Source: Gemmatimonadota bacterium
GTDB lineage: Bacteria; Latescibacterota; UBA2968; UBA8231
Reading direction: 5' to 3'
Length of the DNA: 64,000 nucleotides
Assembly (NCBI GenBank): GCA_018660835.1
Contig: JABJJN010000053.1
Span: 124,001 to 188,000, forward strand
Numbering within the stretch: position 1 is the first letter of the stretch; every line of letters starts with the position of its first letter. The notes under the pieces were generated by a model. That model searched no databases, was not told where the DNA came from, and saw nothing but the letters and a program-made list of their open reading frames with translations. Made by a program: the position numbers and the translations under genes. Below are positions 33,923-42,088 of the stretch, piece after piece.

Positions 33923-34228
33923 ATGGAATGGGTTCTTGCCCTACTGGCAGTCGGGTGCCTTTTCTTCGCCGCGCAGGTCGTGATCGACTACTACCGCTAT
34001 AAGCGTGCGATTGAGCCACGCCTGGATCGGGCCGACGAGTTGCGTGAAGAGTTGCAGGGAAAAATCGAACACGCCAACGAGCAACTGGAACAGACCCGGT
34101 CGACTCTTGAGCCGGCCCGGGAAGAGGTGGCCCAGTTGGAGCGTGAGTACTCTGAGTTGCAGAACCAGGTTCGCCTGGAGACCGACCAACAACGACCGAC
34201 GAGGCCAAACACTAAATTGGAGCGTTGA
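33923..34228 (+). CDS. Small membrane-anchored coiled-coil protein
   Basis: A 101-residue protein with one N-terminal membrane helix (about 3-20) and then a predicted continuous coiled coil (about 30-88) rich in Glu, Gln and Leu heptads. No enzymatic motif is seen. It resembles many small cell-envelope or division-associated coiled-coil proteins, without a specific match. It starts 55 nt after the zinc-ribbon gene. Confidence 0.65.
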   Translation: MEWVLALLAVGCLFFAAQVVIDYYRYKRAIEPRLDRADELREELQGKIEHANEQLEQTRSTLEPAREEVAQLEREYSELQNQVRLETDQQRPTRPNTKLER

Positions 34229-34253
34229 GGCACGTCAGGCGCCCTCTTTGGCC

Positions 34254-34283
34254 TTGACAAGCCTTCCATTCGGTCTGTAGTTT
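34254..34283 (+). promoter_or_regulatory. Predicted sigma-70 promoter for the lipoprotein gene
   Basis: A perfect TTGACA (34254-34259) is followed 18 bp later by TAGTTT (34278-34283). The lipoprotein start is about 140 nt downstream, leaving a long leader that contains a hairpin at 34353-34367. Confidence 0.55.
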
Positions 34284-34352
34284 GTGCCTACTGTACATAA
34301 GCCATATTCACAACAAGCAGTTACCGCCATATCGCCGGATCAAATTCCGCTC

Positions 34353-34371
34353 TCAGGCTTCGCCTGAAAAT
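34353..34371 (+). repeat. Hairpin in the lipoprotein leader
   Basis: TCAGGC and GCCTGA flank a TTC loop (34353-34367), followed by AAA and then TTTT. It may be a weak terminator or a leader stem; the T run is offset from the stem, so termination would be inefficient. Confidence 0.35.
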
Positions 34372-34424
34372 TTTGGTTTGGACTCTCGTTTGGCGCTTAA
34401 TTGAATGACCTGTTTGGAGGACTC

Positions 34425-35063
34425 ATGATGCGGGTATCGTCCCGGTGGATTTCGCTCGTTGCTCTCTGTGCCGTAGCCATGCTGGCTGCGTGTGGCGGTG
34501 ACGGCCCCCAGGCGGACCTTGACGCCGCCAAGGCAGCTCTTGACGCCGCCAAGGCAGCAGGCGCCGAGACCTACGCCAGCAGTGAACTGTCGGCTGCGCA
34601 AAGTGCCTATGGCACCGCCAAGGGCGCCTTCGACGAAGAGGCAGGCAAGATGTTCAAGGACTGGGAGCCGATCGCTTCTCAGATCTCTGATGCCAAAGCC
34701 AAGGCTGATCGTGCCAGAAGCTCTGCCTCGTCAGCCAAATCTCAGGCCAAGAGTGGCGCGGATGGTGCCATCGCCGCCGCTGCAGCGGCTGTTTCCGGTG
34801 CTCGTGAAGCGCTTGATGCTGCACCAGCAGGTAAGGGAACCGAAGGCGACATCGAAGCACTGGGTGTCTCCCTTGACGCCGCGGATGCCGACCTAAGTGC
34901 CGCGCGTTCAGCCTCTGCCCGTGAAGACTTCGCCGCTGCCAGTTCGAAGGCTGCCAGCGCTCGCACAAAGGCCGACGCCGTGAATATGGGTGTTGCCGGC
35001 GCGGTTGCGAAATACGAAGAGCTGGTTGAGAAGAACACCCCTTGGTATATGCGGGGTAGCTGA
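34425..35063 (+). CDS. Alanine-rich predicted lipoprotein
   Basis: A 212-residue protein with a signal peptide and lipobox L-A-A-C (Cys23), hence lipid-anchored. The mature part is very Ala, Asp, Ser and Lys rich, with an A-K-A-A-L-D-A-A-K-A-A repeat near the N-terminus. It is probably an extended helical rod, like periplasmic DUF4398-type lipoproteins. No enzymatic motif. Tandem ATGs (34425 and 34428) follow GGAGG. It has its own predicted promoter and a strong terminator at 35114-35145. Confidence 0.75.
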   Translation: MMRVSSRWISLVALCAVAMLAACGGDGPQADLDAAKAALDAAKAAGAETYASSELSAAQSAYGTAKGAFDEEAGKMFKDWEPIASQISDAKAKADRARSSASSAKSQAKSGADGAIAAAAAAVSGAREALDAAPAGKGTEGDIEALGVSLDAADADLSAARSASAREDFAAASSKAASARTKADAVNMGVAGAVAKYEELVEKNTPWYMRGS

Positions 35064-35096
35064 GTCGATGGTCTGACATAACGTCAGGCGCCAACG

Positions 35097-35726
35097 ATGA
35101 ACACACACAATATCGGCCGGAGAGGGACTCCTCTCCGGTCGTTTTGTGTTCTGGTGGGTCTGTGGGTTGTCACCTCATACTCAGTGACCGACGCGTCCAG
35201 TTCGCCGGAAGAGGCACTCAAACAGGAACACCTTAGATTGCTTGGCGAGCTGTCTGCGTCTCGACGCGCTGCGAGTCCGTATCTCGTCGTTGATACCCGT
35301 GGCAATGTGGTACAACTCCGCGACCGGGATCATCGGCTTATGCGCACTGCCGTTGCTGCCACGGGAGCCGCACGCCGCTTCGAGGGTGACAAGAAGAAGT
35401 GGAAGTGGAGCTGGCGTTTTGCGACCCCAACCGGACGCTTCCGCATACTTCGCAAAGTCAGTGATCCACTGTGGGTAAAACCCGACTGGCACTTTCTGGA
35501 GGTCGGAGAAGAAGTGCCCGTTTTCGCCGAAGACCCGCGTCGATTCCAGCGCGGAATCTTGGGGAGCTATGCTCTCTATTTTGCGAAGGATCTCATGATT
35601 CACGGAACACTCTACGAGATCAACCTTGGTCAGTCCATCACCCACGGCTGCGTCCGCGTTGGTGCAGAAGATCTGCAATTCTTCTATGAAAATGTCGATG
35701 TCGGATGGCCCGTCTACATCTATTGA
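35097..35726 (+). CDS. L,D-transpeptidase (YkuD domain)
   Basis: A 209-residue exported L,D-transpeptidase that forms 3-3 peptidoglycan cross-links or attaches lipoproteins. A signal peptide lies at about 15-33. The catalytic motif is I-T-H-G-C-V-R, with His183, Cys185 and Arg187, plus His169 in M-I-H-G-T. The ATG at 35097 is the only upstream start, but the first codons lie inside a terminator hairpin (35114-35145); a GTG at 35154 is an alternative that still leaves a signal peptide. A catalytically dead paralogue follows and overlaps. Confidence 0.88.
   Translation: MNTHNIGRRGTPLRSFCVLVGLWVVTSYSVTDASSSPEEALKQEHLRLLGELSASRRAASPYLVVDTRGNVVQLRDRDHRLMRTAVAATGAARRFEGDKKKWKWSWRFATPTGRFRILRKVSDPLWVKPDWHFLEVGEEVPVFAEDPRRFQRGILGSYALYFAKDLMIHGTLYEINLGQSITHGCVRVGAEDLQFFYENVDVGWPVYIY
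35114..35145 (+). terminator. Rho-independent terminator inside the start region of the L,D-transpeptidase gene
   Basis: A 12-bp stem with one G-T pair (35114-35125 with 35130-35141) and a 4-nt loop is followed by TTTT. It is a strong intrinsic terminator for the lipoprotein gene ending 50 nt upstream. It lies just after the ATG of the L,D-transpeptidase frame, so it either shows that the true start is further downstream or acts as an attenuator. Confidence 0.8.
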
Positions 35727-36286
35727 AGTGCCTAGGTTGGGTCGGTGCCCTTCTTGTGTTCGCCATTGGGGCTCCAACCGGTTCGGATGGTACGGCACAG
35801 ACGCCAACGAATGAAGCTCATCTGCTGCGTATCAATACGTCTCTCGCCCGATGGCTGGAATTGGCGAACCGGGATACACATTTCCTCGTCATAGATCACG
35901 AAGTTGACGAATTGCGACTCTACCATCACACGGCCCTACTGCGCACTTGCAAGGCTGATCTTACGACGGTGGCGGCCGTGACCGACTCCCTGACAGTCAG
36001 CTCTCATCTGCGTCGGCTGCGGTCAGCGAGCCCCTATGTCTCGCCATCGGTCGGACCTTTTGACTGGGAGAGATATCTCTCGGATGCGGCGACCCGACAT
36101 TCGGCACTTCTGTTGTCTGACGAGACGCTCATCCACGCCGTTGCCGACGAGCACTCGGTTTGGGGAGCGGTTGCAGGTGCAACCATTTCGTCTGTCGATC
36201 TACGGGCGCTTTTTGATGCACTGACGGATGGCACGCCCGTCGTGCGCCTACCAAAGGGATGGGCTTCGGGAGATGTCACCCCGTGA
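35705..36286 (+). CDS. Degenerate L,D-transpeptidase paralogue, exported
   Basis: A 193-residue protein with a signal peptide (about 1-31). It aligns by eye with the preceding L,D-transpeptidase: H-F-L-V-I-D-H against P-Y-L-V-V-D-T, A-L-L-L-S-D-E-T-L-I-H against A-L-Y-F-A-K-D-L-M-I-H, and V-D-L-R-A-L-F against E-D-L-Q-F-F. The first histidine (His144) is kept, but the H-G-C-V-R catalytic segment reads A-G-A-T-I, so it should be inactive. A regulatory or binding role for its neighbour is inferred. It overlaps the upstream gene by 22 nt and the downstream gene as GTGA. Confidence 0.65.
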   Translation: MARLHLLKCLGWVGALLVFAIGAPTGSDGTAQTPTNEAHLLRINTSLARWLELANRDTHFLVIDHEVDELRLYHHTALLRTCKADLTTVAAVTDSLTVSSHLRRLRSASPYVSPSVGPFDWERYLSDAATRHSALLLSDETLIHAVADEHSVWGAVAGATISSVDLRALFDALTDGTPVVRLPKGWASGDVTP

Positions 36287-37584
36287 CGATTCGAGCAGGT
36301 TGGGCGACCGTCGAAATCACGCCTCCCGTCGGCACAGATATGGGTGGTTACTGGGCACGTCCAGGGGCAAGCGTTGGCGTCCATGATCCACTTCGCGGAA
36401 GCGTTCTCCTCTTCGAGGCTGATGGGCAGCGGGTTGCCGTCATCAGTGTCGATCTCGTCGGTCTTGATGCAGAGCATGCAGATGCGATGCGTCGGTCCAT
36501 TGCGAAGGAAATCGATACGACAGCTGCGAGCCTGCTGTTGTGTTCGACGCACACGCACAGCGGCCCTCTGACCCTTTCATTCCGTGGCATGGGGGACATG
36601 CCATCTGCTTACCTTGATAGCCTCACGCCCAAGCTGATCAAGGCAGCCCGCCAGGCGGCCCTGCGCCTCGAACCTTGCCAGCTGTCCACCTCTACTGCAG
36701 AAACATCGTTGGCGATCAATCGACGCGCTAAGCGTTCGGGTAGTCTGCGCGACGGGCGGGATCCTGCGACGCTTGTGCCACCGGCGGCCCATGCTTTAGA
36801 CGTGAAGACGTCCAGTGGACGAGCAGTCCTCGTTCACTATGCATGCCATCCCGTCGTATTGGGTGGTTCAAACCAATTGATCAGTGCCGAATGGCCTGGT
36901 GTGGCGATGCGCCATATCGAAGCATCGGCTTCTGTTGACATGGCCATGTTCGTCAATGGTGCCTGTGGGGATCTGAATCCACAATGGGGCAACGCTGATT
37001 TCGATACCGTTGAGAAAGCGGGTGTGCTTGTAGGCGAGGCAGTGGTAGCGAAGCTGTCGTCTGGGCAACCTGTGAATGGCACCGGACTTGCCGCGACGTA
37101 CGAACGAATTGATCTGCCACTGCTGGATCCACCGTCGTCCCTACGCACCGCGACTGGGGCGTCTCTCGATGCGCTGAAACTTGCGATCAAGAAAGCTGCC
37201 TTCAGTCAAGATCAATCGTTGCGACGCGTGCCGCAGGCGCGGCTGGCATGGGCCCGAGAGCTGCTATCACTGGCCGATGATGCATCCAAGGTTCAGCCTT
37301 TTGCCGTGCACGGGATTCGGATCGGTGACCTGCGATTGCTCGGACTGGAAGGGGAGATCTTCGCGCGCTATCAGATCGATCTGGAGGCAAGCCAACCACA
37401 GGTCTGGCTGTGTGGGTATACTGGTGGTTGCATCGGCTATGTCCCGACTGCTGACGAATACCCTCGTGGTGGCTACGAAATCGACGACGCTTACAAGGTC
37501 TATCCGAGCGTTCTGATGGTAGCACCAGAATCTGAAGCGCTCGTGGTTGAAGCGATGCAACGAGCCCTCAGATCACTCTCGTAA
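36283..37584 (+). CDS. Neutral/alkaline ceramidase-like hydrolase
   Basis: A 433-residue protein of the neutral ceramidase-like family, which are zinc amidases. It has G-W-A-T-V-E-I-T-P-P-V-G at the N-terminus, the zinc-binding S-T-H-T-H-S-G-P and a later H-Y-A-C-H-P. No signal peptide is evident and the protein lacks the C-terminal domain of full ceramidases, as in the many bacterial relatives of unknown substrate. The GTG at 36283 overlaps the previous stop (GTGA); an ATG at 36259 would overlap more. Confidence 0.85.
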   Translation: MTIRAGWATVEITPPVGTDMGGYWARPGASVGVHDPLRGSVLLFEADGQRVAVISVDLVGLDAEHADAMRRSIAKEIDTTAASLLLCSTHTHSGPLTLSFRGMGDMPSAYLDSLTPKLIKAARQAALRLEPCQLSTSTAETSLAINRRAKRSGSLRDGRDPATLVPPAAHALDVKTSSGRAVLVHYACHPVVLGGSNQLISAEWPGVAMRHIEASASVDMAMFVNGACGDLNPQWGNADFDTVEKAGVLVGEAVVAKLSSGQPVNGTGLAATYERIDLPLLDPPSSLRTATGASLDALKLAIKKAAFSQDQSLRRVPQARLAWARELLSLADDASKVQPFAVHGIRIGDLRLLGLEGEIFARYQIDLEASQPQVWLCGYTGGCIGYVPTADEYPRGGYEIDDAYKVYPSVLMVAPESEALVVEAMQRALRSLS

Positions 37585-37604
37585 ATGGGCCTTAAGCCGA
37601 CGAC

Positions 37605-37781
37605 CTATGACGCGTTGAAAAATCGTGCGTTGGTACCGCCTTCTCCCACTTTTACGTCGACGCGCTTGTGGCAACGGGGACACTGTCCCGTGTATTTCTT
37701 GCCCTGCTTGTCGATATACGCTCTGACATAGACATTGCAGCACTGAAAGTGAATGCCTAGATATTTCCGTGACTCTGCCAA
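37605..37781 (-). CDS. Small cysteine-motif protein, conserved hypothetical
   Basis: A 58-residue protein with C14-C15 and C34-x-x-C37, suggesting a small zinc-binding fold. A G-G-T-N-A-R-F-F-N ending follows. I recall similar short proteins in diverse bacteria but know no function. It starts at TTG 37781 with AGGAGG 9 nt upstream; the longer frame to 37967 has no supporting start. It converges on the ceramidase-like gene and is divergent from the YkgJ gene. Confidence 0.65.
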   Translation of the reverse strand: MAESRKYLGIHFQCCNVYVRAYIDKQGKKYTGQCPRCHKRVDVKVGEGGTNARFFNAS

Positions 37782-37925
37782 AGGACGACGCCTCCTGTCT
37801 ATTCTGAGATAATACGGCCGTGCCCAAATCGTCAAGCATCGAAAATCAAGAAGACACGGCGTTTGCCGGCGTCTCGACGTATAGGCATTTTCTCCTCTCT
37901 GTTCCAACCCTTGAAGCCACCGACA

Positions 37926-38687
37926 ATGCCTGAAGCCATCCCCGACATAGAGCCTGATTCTGACCAAGACTTTGGTGCGTCCCTTTCTGCGGCGCAGCTG
38001 GCTGAGCTGAGTTCGAAACTGGACGCTGTCTACGATCAGGTGCCGTCCACTTGCTGTGCCGGATCAGGCGAGTGTTGCGTCCTGACGGACGAGGAGATGC
38101 AAGAGGGGTATGCAACGATGTTCCCCCTCTATCTGGCCGAGTACGTGCGCATCGCCGAGTTTGTGCGCATAGAGGAATCACCAGAGCGAGCTCAACGCCT
38201 GTTGGCGCACACACAGGAACGGCCTCGTCAGTGTCCATTTCTTGGCGAGCAGCGGGGATGCACGATTTATCCGGTTCGACCGCTGATCTGTCGAACCTAT
38301 GCAGTGCTTGACCAGGAGACGATCGCCGCTGCTGCTGAGCAACATGCTGACGAGATGCCGGAGGAATGGATCAAGGGATTTGTGCGTCGCGAGTCCGCCA
38401 TGCACTGTCCTCGCGTGACACTTACCCAGCCCGACAAGCTTGTACGGCACATTCACAATCTCATTTCCTATACCTACGAGCGCACGATGGCGCGCTTGAG
38501 TCGAACGGTCTTTGAACAGGTGTCGCCGGACAGGCGACAGGCAGTGCGTTCGCAGATACGACGTCGCGGATGGCCGACGCGCTGGACCTGGGGGGGATAC
38601 AACACACTTTATCTGACCTCTGCTTCGTGGATTCAGGGATATCTCAAGCGCTACTGGAAACGTGCACAATTGAACGATCTGGACTAA
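37926..38687 (+). CDS. YkgJ family cysteine-cluster protein
   Basis: A 253-residue protein with the YkgJ (zinc- or iron-chelating) domain: C43-C44-x5-C50-C51, then C-P-F-L (Cys103), G-C-T-I-Y-P-V-R-P (Cys112) and I-C-R-T-Y (Cys122). The set of conserved cysteines is thought to bind metal. Function is unknown. The ATG at 37926 is preferred over 37863, where the extra sequence has no similarity. It begins a plus-strand run leading to HDOD and histidine kinase genes. Confidence 0.87.
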   Translation: MPEAIPDIEPDSDQDFGASLSAAQLAELSSKLDAVYDQVPSTCCAGSGECCVLTDEEMQEGYATMFPLYLAEYVRIAEFVRIEESPERAQRLLAHTQERPRQCPFLGEQRGCTIYPVRPLICRTYAVLDQETIAAAAEQHADEMPEEWIKGFVRRESAMHCPRVTLTQPDKLVRHIHNLISYTYERTMARLSRTVFEQVSPDRRQAVRSQIRRRGWPTRWTWGGYNTLYLTSASWIQGYLKRYWKRAQLNDLD

Positions 38688-38709
38688 CAAGCAGGAGTGA
38701 GATACGTAG

Positions 38710-39012
38710 GTGAAGGACATTGAAGTAACACAGGCCCAGGTAGGTGACGTGATCGCGGTTCCCCTCGTCAATGATCAGGGGCGTATCCTGCTGCCGAAGG
38801 GGGCGAAGCTGTCACCTGCTGTTCTATCCCGTTTGGCCGGCTGGGGTGTGCTGTCTCTGCAAATTGAGGGCGATGATCCCGACGCCACAATCGAGGGTCC
38901 CGAAACTGGCGGCACCACGGACGAAATCGATCATCGTTTCGCTGCGTGGGAGAGTGACGAGTTGATGATGGCTATCAAGGCGGTTGCTCTGCGCCACGCG
39001 ACGGGAGGGTAG
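38710..39012 (+). CDS. Small protein resembling the N-terminal domain of HD-GYP/HDOD regulators
   Basis: A 100-residue protein. The segment V-G-D-V-I-A-V-P-L ... G-R-I-L-L-P-K-G-A-K-L ... L-A-G-W-G-V resembles the domain that precedes HD-GYP phosphodiesterases in many bacteria (DUF3391-like). It stands as a separate gene just before an HDOD gene, suggesting the two products work together. It starts at GTG 38710 with AGGAG 12 nt upstream, a long spacer. Confidence 0.6.
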   Translation: MKDIEVTQAQVGDVIAVPLVNDQGRILLPKGAKLSPAVLSRLAGWGVLSLQIEGDDPDATIEGPETGGTTDEIDHRFAAWESDELMMAIKAVALRHATGG

Positions 39013-39015
39013 GCC

Positions 39016-39876
39016 TTGGCCATCACAGACGATCGAACTGCTGAGCGCAAGGCGCGAGTCAAAGCACGAATAGAGCAATCCGGCAGTCTTCCCACACTGC
39101 CAAGTGTTGTCGCCAAGATCGTGGAGATGGTAGACGACGAGCATACGACGGCTCGTCAACTTGGCAACGAAATTGGCAAAGATCAGGTGGTGTCGGCGAA
39201 GGTTCTGAAGCTGGTAAATTCGGGGTTCTACGGATTCAGTCAGCCCATTTCGACCATTCCTCATGCCGTGGCCATGCTGGGCTTCGACACAGTAAAGAGC
39301 TTGGTGCTGTCTTCTGGCGTGCTGGAGCTGATGGACAGGGCCCTGCCGGGCCTCTGGGAGCACTCCCTTGCCTGCGCAAAAACGTGCACGATCATCGCGG
39401 AGGAAGCAGCGCTGGATGCACCCGAGGAAGTCAGCGTAATCGGCCTGCTGCATGATCTGGGGAAAGTCATCCTGTGCCAGACATTGGAGGCCGAGTTTGC
39501 CAACATTCAGCGCCGTGCCGAACGGGCAGACACACTGTTTGTCACGGCTGAGCTAGATCTGCTCGGTTGTCATCACGGGGAGATCGGTGCGTGGTTGCTG
39601 GCAAAGTGGGCCCTGCCACCGAAGCTCATTGATCCGATTGCCGACCATCACGATTTCCGTCCACAGCGCGATCACGCCCAACGCACGGCAGCCGTGCACC
39701 TGGCAGACGTCCTGGTTCGGGCTGAAGCCTTTGGCAATGGCGGAGATCGAAAGATCCCGCGACTGCACCCCGAGGCCCTTGAGGTGCTCGGTTTCGATCT
39801 GCCTCGTGTCGAGAGGTTGATGGCGAGAATGCATCGTGAGTTCACCGATATACCGCGGCACCACACGGCGACGTGA
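39016..39876 (+). CDS. HDOD domain signalling protein
   Basis: A 286-residue protein made of one HDOD domain: L-P-T-L-P-S-V-V-A-K-I near residue 25, K-V-L-K-L-V-N-S-G-F-Y-G at about 63-73, and L-L-H-D-L-G-K (His146, Asp147). HDOD proteins are usually non-catalytic output modules in chemotaxis, quorum sensing and c-di-GMP networks. It starts with TTG 39016 after a GGGAGGGTAGG ribosome-binding site, 3 nt after the upstream gene. The histidine kinase gene follows after 1 nt. Confidence 0.88.
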   Translation: MAITDDRTAERKARVKARIEQSGSLPTLPSVVAKIVEMVDDEHTTARQLGNEIGKDQVVSAKVLKLVNSGFYGFSQPISTIPHAVAMLGFDTVKSLVLSSGVLELMDRALPGLWEHSLACAKTCTIIAEEAALDAPEEVSVIGLLHDLGKVILCQTLEAEFANIQRRAERADTLFVTAELDLLGCHHGEIGAWLLAKWALPPKLIDPIADHHDFRPQRDHAQRTAAVHLADVLVRAEAFGNGGDRKIPRLHPEALEVLGFDLPRVERLMARMHREFTDIPRHHTAT

Positions 39877-39877
39877 G

Positions 39878-40918
39878 ATGGACGAATTCCTGCAGCGATT
39901 CCCGCGAGCGGCACTGCTCGTCGATGATGCCCTCACCGTCCTGGCGGCGAATCTGCGAGCGGCCCAATTGTTCGGTTTCGGCAATTCTCCTGATTTGGTG
40001 GTCGAGCTGACGCAATGGCTCGCTACGCAGGAGCTTGGCGACGAGTTGGCTCTGGCTACGGCAACTCTGACGGGGCCAGCGGACGAGGAGACCTTCGAGT
40101 GGCGCAATGCTGATCGCCACTTCGAAGTCAGTGTCTGCTGGGAAGCAGATGGCGAGCACTTTCTCGTTTTCCTCATCGATGTCACCGACGCTCGCCTGAC
40201 CGAACGAATTCACATGGACGCGCGTCACTACCTGGAAGCGATCCTCGCCGACATTCCTCTTGGGCTTGCCGTGCTTGATGTACACCAGAATATCACATTC
40301 GCCAACCGGCAAATGCGCGAGTTGTGCAATCGTCTGACGGGGCGAGGCGATCTTATCGAGATCATCGGCGCCAGCATCGAGCAGCTGGCGCCTGAGCCGA
40401 CGGGGACACGCTGGCAGTCGATCTGTGCCGTGGCAATGGAAGCCGATGCGACGAAAGAAGATGAGCGCGAGACGCTACTCGATGGAGATCTTGTCATCTC
40501 TGCCCAAGCGCAGCCACTGCACGACCATAGAGTTCAACTGACAGGTGTGATTCTTGTCGTTGAAGACGTAACCGAACAGGCGCGGCTGGAGGGGGAGCTT
40601 ATCCGCATGGAGAAGTTGGCGACAGTTGGTGAGATGGTGATCACCGTTAATCACGAAATCAACAATCCACTTGTCATCATTTCAACCAATGCACAGTCTC
40701 TGCGACTGATGAACAAGGAACTCGACGACAAGTCAAAAAAGAAGATCGAGCGAATTGAGAATCAGGTGAAACGGATTTCCGACGTCACTGAACGTCTCAG
40801 AACGATGGAGGAGGTCACTTCGAGTGAGTATATCGCCGATGGGCCAGCCATGGTGGACATCTGGGGCAAGTCAGATGAGGCAGACAGCGATCCGAAGAGC
40901 TCAGGAGAGGACGAATGA
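39878..40918 (+). CDS. PAS-containing histidine kinase lacking the ATPase domain
   Basis: A 346-residue protein. Two PAS-like regions (about 5-105 and 115-235) precede a HisKA dimerisation domain with the phosphoacceptor H-box V-N-H-E-I-N-N-P-L (His259). The protein ends about 85 residues later, with no N, G1, F or G2 boxes, so it has no catalytic HATPase domain. The tail is acidic. It may be phosphorylated in trans or act as a phosphotransfer or scaffold protein. ATG 39878 is 1 nt after the HDOD stop. The stop overlaps the next gene (ATGA). No frameshift remnant of an ATPase domain follows: the next gene is an intact oxidoreductase. Confidence 0.8.
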   Translation: MDEFLQRFPRAALLVDDALTVLAANLRAAQLFGFGNSPDLVVELTQWLATQELGDELALATATLTGPADEETFEWRNADRHFEVSVCWEADGEHFLVFLIDVTDARLTERIHMDARHYLEAILADIPLGLAVLDVHQNITFANRQMRELCNRLTGRGDLIEIIGASIEQLAPEPTGTRWQSICAVAMEADATKEDERETLLDGDLVISAQAQPLHDHRVQLTGVILVVEDVTEQARLEGELIRMEKLATVGEMVITVNHEINNPLVIISTNAQSLRLMNKELDDKSKKKIERIENQVKRISDVTERLRTMEEVTSSEYIADGPAMVDIWGKSDEADSDPKSSGEDE

Positions 40919-42069
40919 AGACCTACCGCGCAGCAATCCTTGGATGTCGTGGACGAGGAACGGCAGCGGCACGTGCCTACCATCAGCATCCTCGGACCGA
41001 ACTGGTCGGCATGTGCGATCTGCTCGAGGAGCGACGAAATACTCTCGGCGACGAGCTCGGCGTGATGGCACGCTACGATGATTTTCAGCGCATGATCGAA
41101 GTAGAGAGGCCAGATATCGTCGCCATCCCGACAGGAACCGAATTTCACTACGAATTGGCCATGGCAGTATTGGATCTCGGTGTTCATATCGACATCGAGA
41201 AGCCTCTGTGTCAAACCCTCGATGAGGCTGATCGCGTTCTGGCGAAGGCGACGCAAAACAATCTACAAATTGCCGTTCACCATCAGGGGCGCTGCGGTGG
41301 CCAGATGCGGGCACTACAACTGGCTCTAGCGCAGGGCAGGATCGGTCGGGTCCGCTACCTGCAAGGAAGTGGCAAAGGCTATTACGCCGGCTACGGTCTG
41401 ATGAACATTGGCACACACACACTCAACAACATGATTGGAGTGGCCGGGCACTGCAAAAGTGTGAGTGCTACGGCTCTCGTCGACGACCGGCCGATCACGC
41501 CCGACGACGTGATTCCAGCGGCCAGTGGCATGGGGTGGATCGCTGGAGAGCACATCACGGCGCAGCTTACATTCGCTGATGCTGTGACGGCGACGTTGCT
41601 GCAACACCGATTCCCAAAGGTCGATTCGACGGCGTATGCCCTTGAAATCTATGGCAGTGAGGGGCGGCTGTTCTGGCGTTCGAATGGTGCGTGGTTCCTG
41701 CCGGTGCCCCACGACGAGCCTGCATCTGCCATCCCTTGGGAGAGTCTGGAGCCGGTACAGCCTGCCACCTATGACGCAGAAGGATCAGCGTCGGAAGCCG
41801 ATTATGCTTTCGTTGACGAATACGTTGAGGCTTTGGATGAGGGCAGGCCCCATAGCTGCAATGGCGACGAGGGCCGGCACGTAATGGAGATCATGATGGG
41901 AATCTTCGAGAGTGCCGCGCAGGGGCTAGCAATCGACCTGCCCCAGACTGAGCGCCAGCATCCTCTGCTCAAGTGGCGCCAGCAGCATGGATTGACCGAG
42001 CCGGGTCCCATGCCACGTCCCTACAATGAATGGCTTGCAGCCGAGGACAGCCGACTCGGCCGCAGCTGA
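40915..42069 (+). CDS. Gfo/Idh/MocA family oxidoreductase
   Basis: A 384-residue NAD(P)-dependent oxidoreductase. The Rossmann loop is G10-C-R-G13-R-G15; the E-K-P motif (Glu95-Lys96-Pro97) and the N-I-G-T-H-T-L-N region with a catalytic-type His are intact. Family members act on sugars, inositols or similar polyols; the substrate is unknown. It overlaps the kinase gene by 4 nt, although a metabolic link to signalling genes is unclear. Confidence 0.9.
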   Translation: MKTYRAAILGCRGRGTAAARAYHQHPRTELVGMCDLLEERRNTLGDELGVMARYDDFQRMIEVERPDIVAIPTGTEFHYELAMAVLDLGVHIDIEKPLCQTLDEADRVLAKATQNNLQIAVHHQGRCGGQMRALQLALAQGRIGRVRYLQGSGKGYYAGYGLMNIGTHTLNNMIGVAGHCKSVSATALVDDRPITPDDVIPAASGMGWIAGEHITAQLTFADAVTATLLQHRFPKVDSTAYALEIYGSEGRLFWRSNGAWFLPVPHDEPASAIPWESLEPVQPATYDAEGSASEADYAFVDEYVEALDEGRPHSCNGDEGRHVMEIMMGIFESAAQGLAIDLPQTERQHPLLKWRQQHGLTEPGPMPRPYNEWLAAEDSRLGRS

Positions 42070-42088
42070 GTCAAGCCGGGCCACGACG

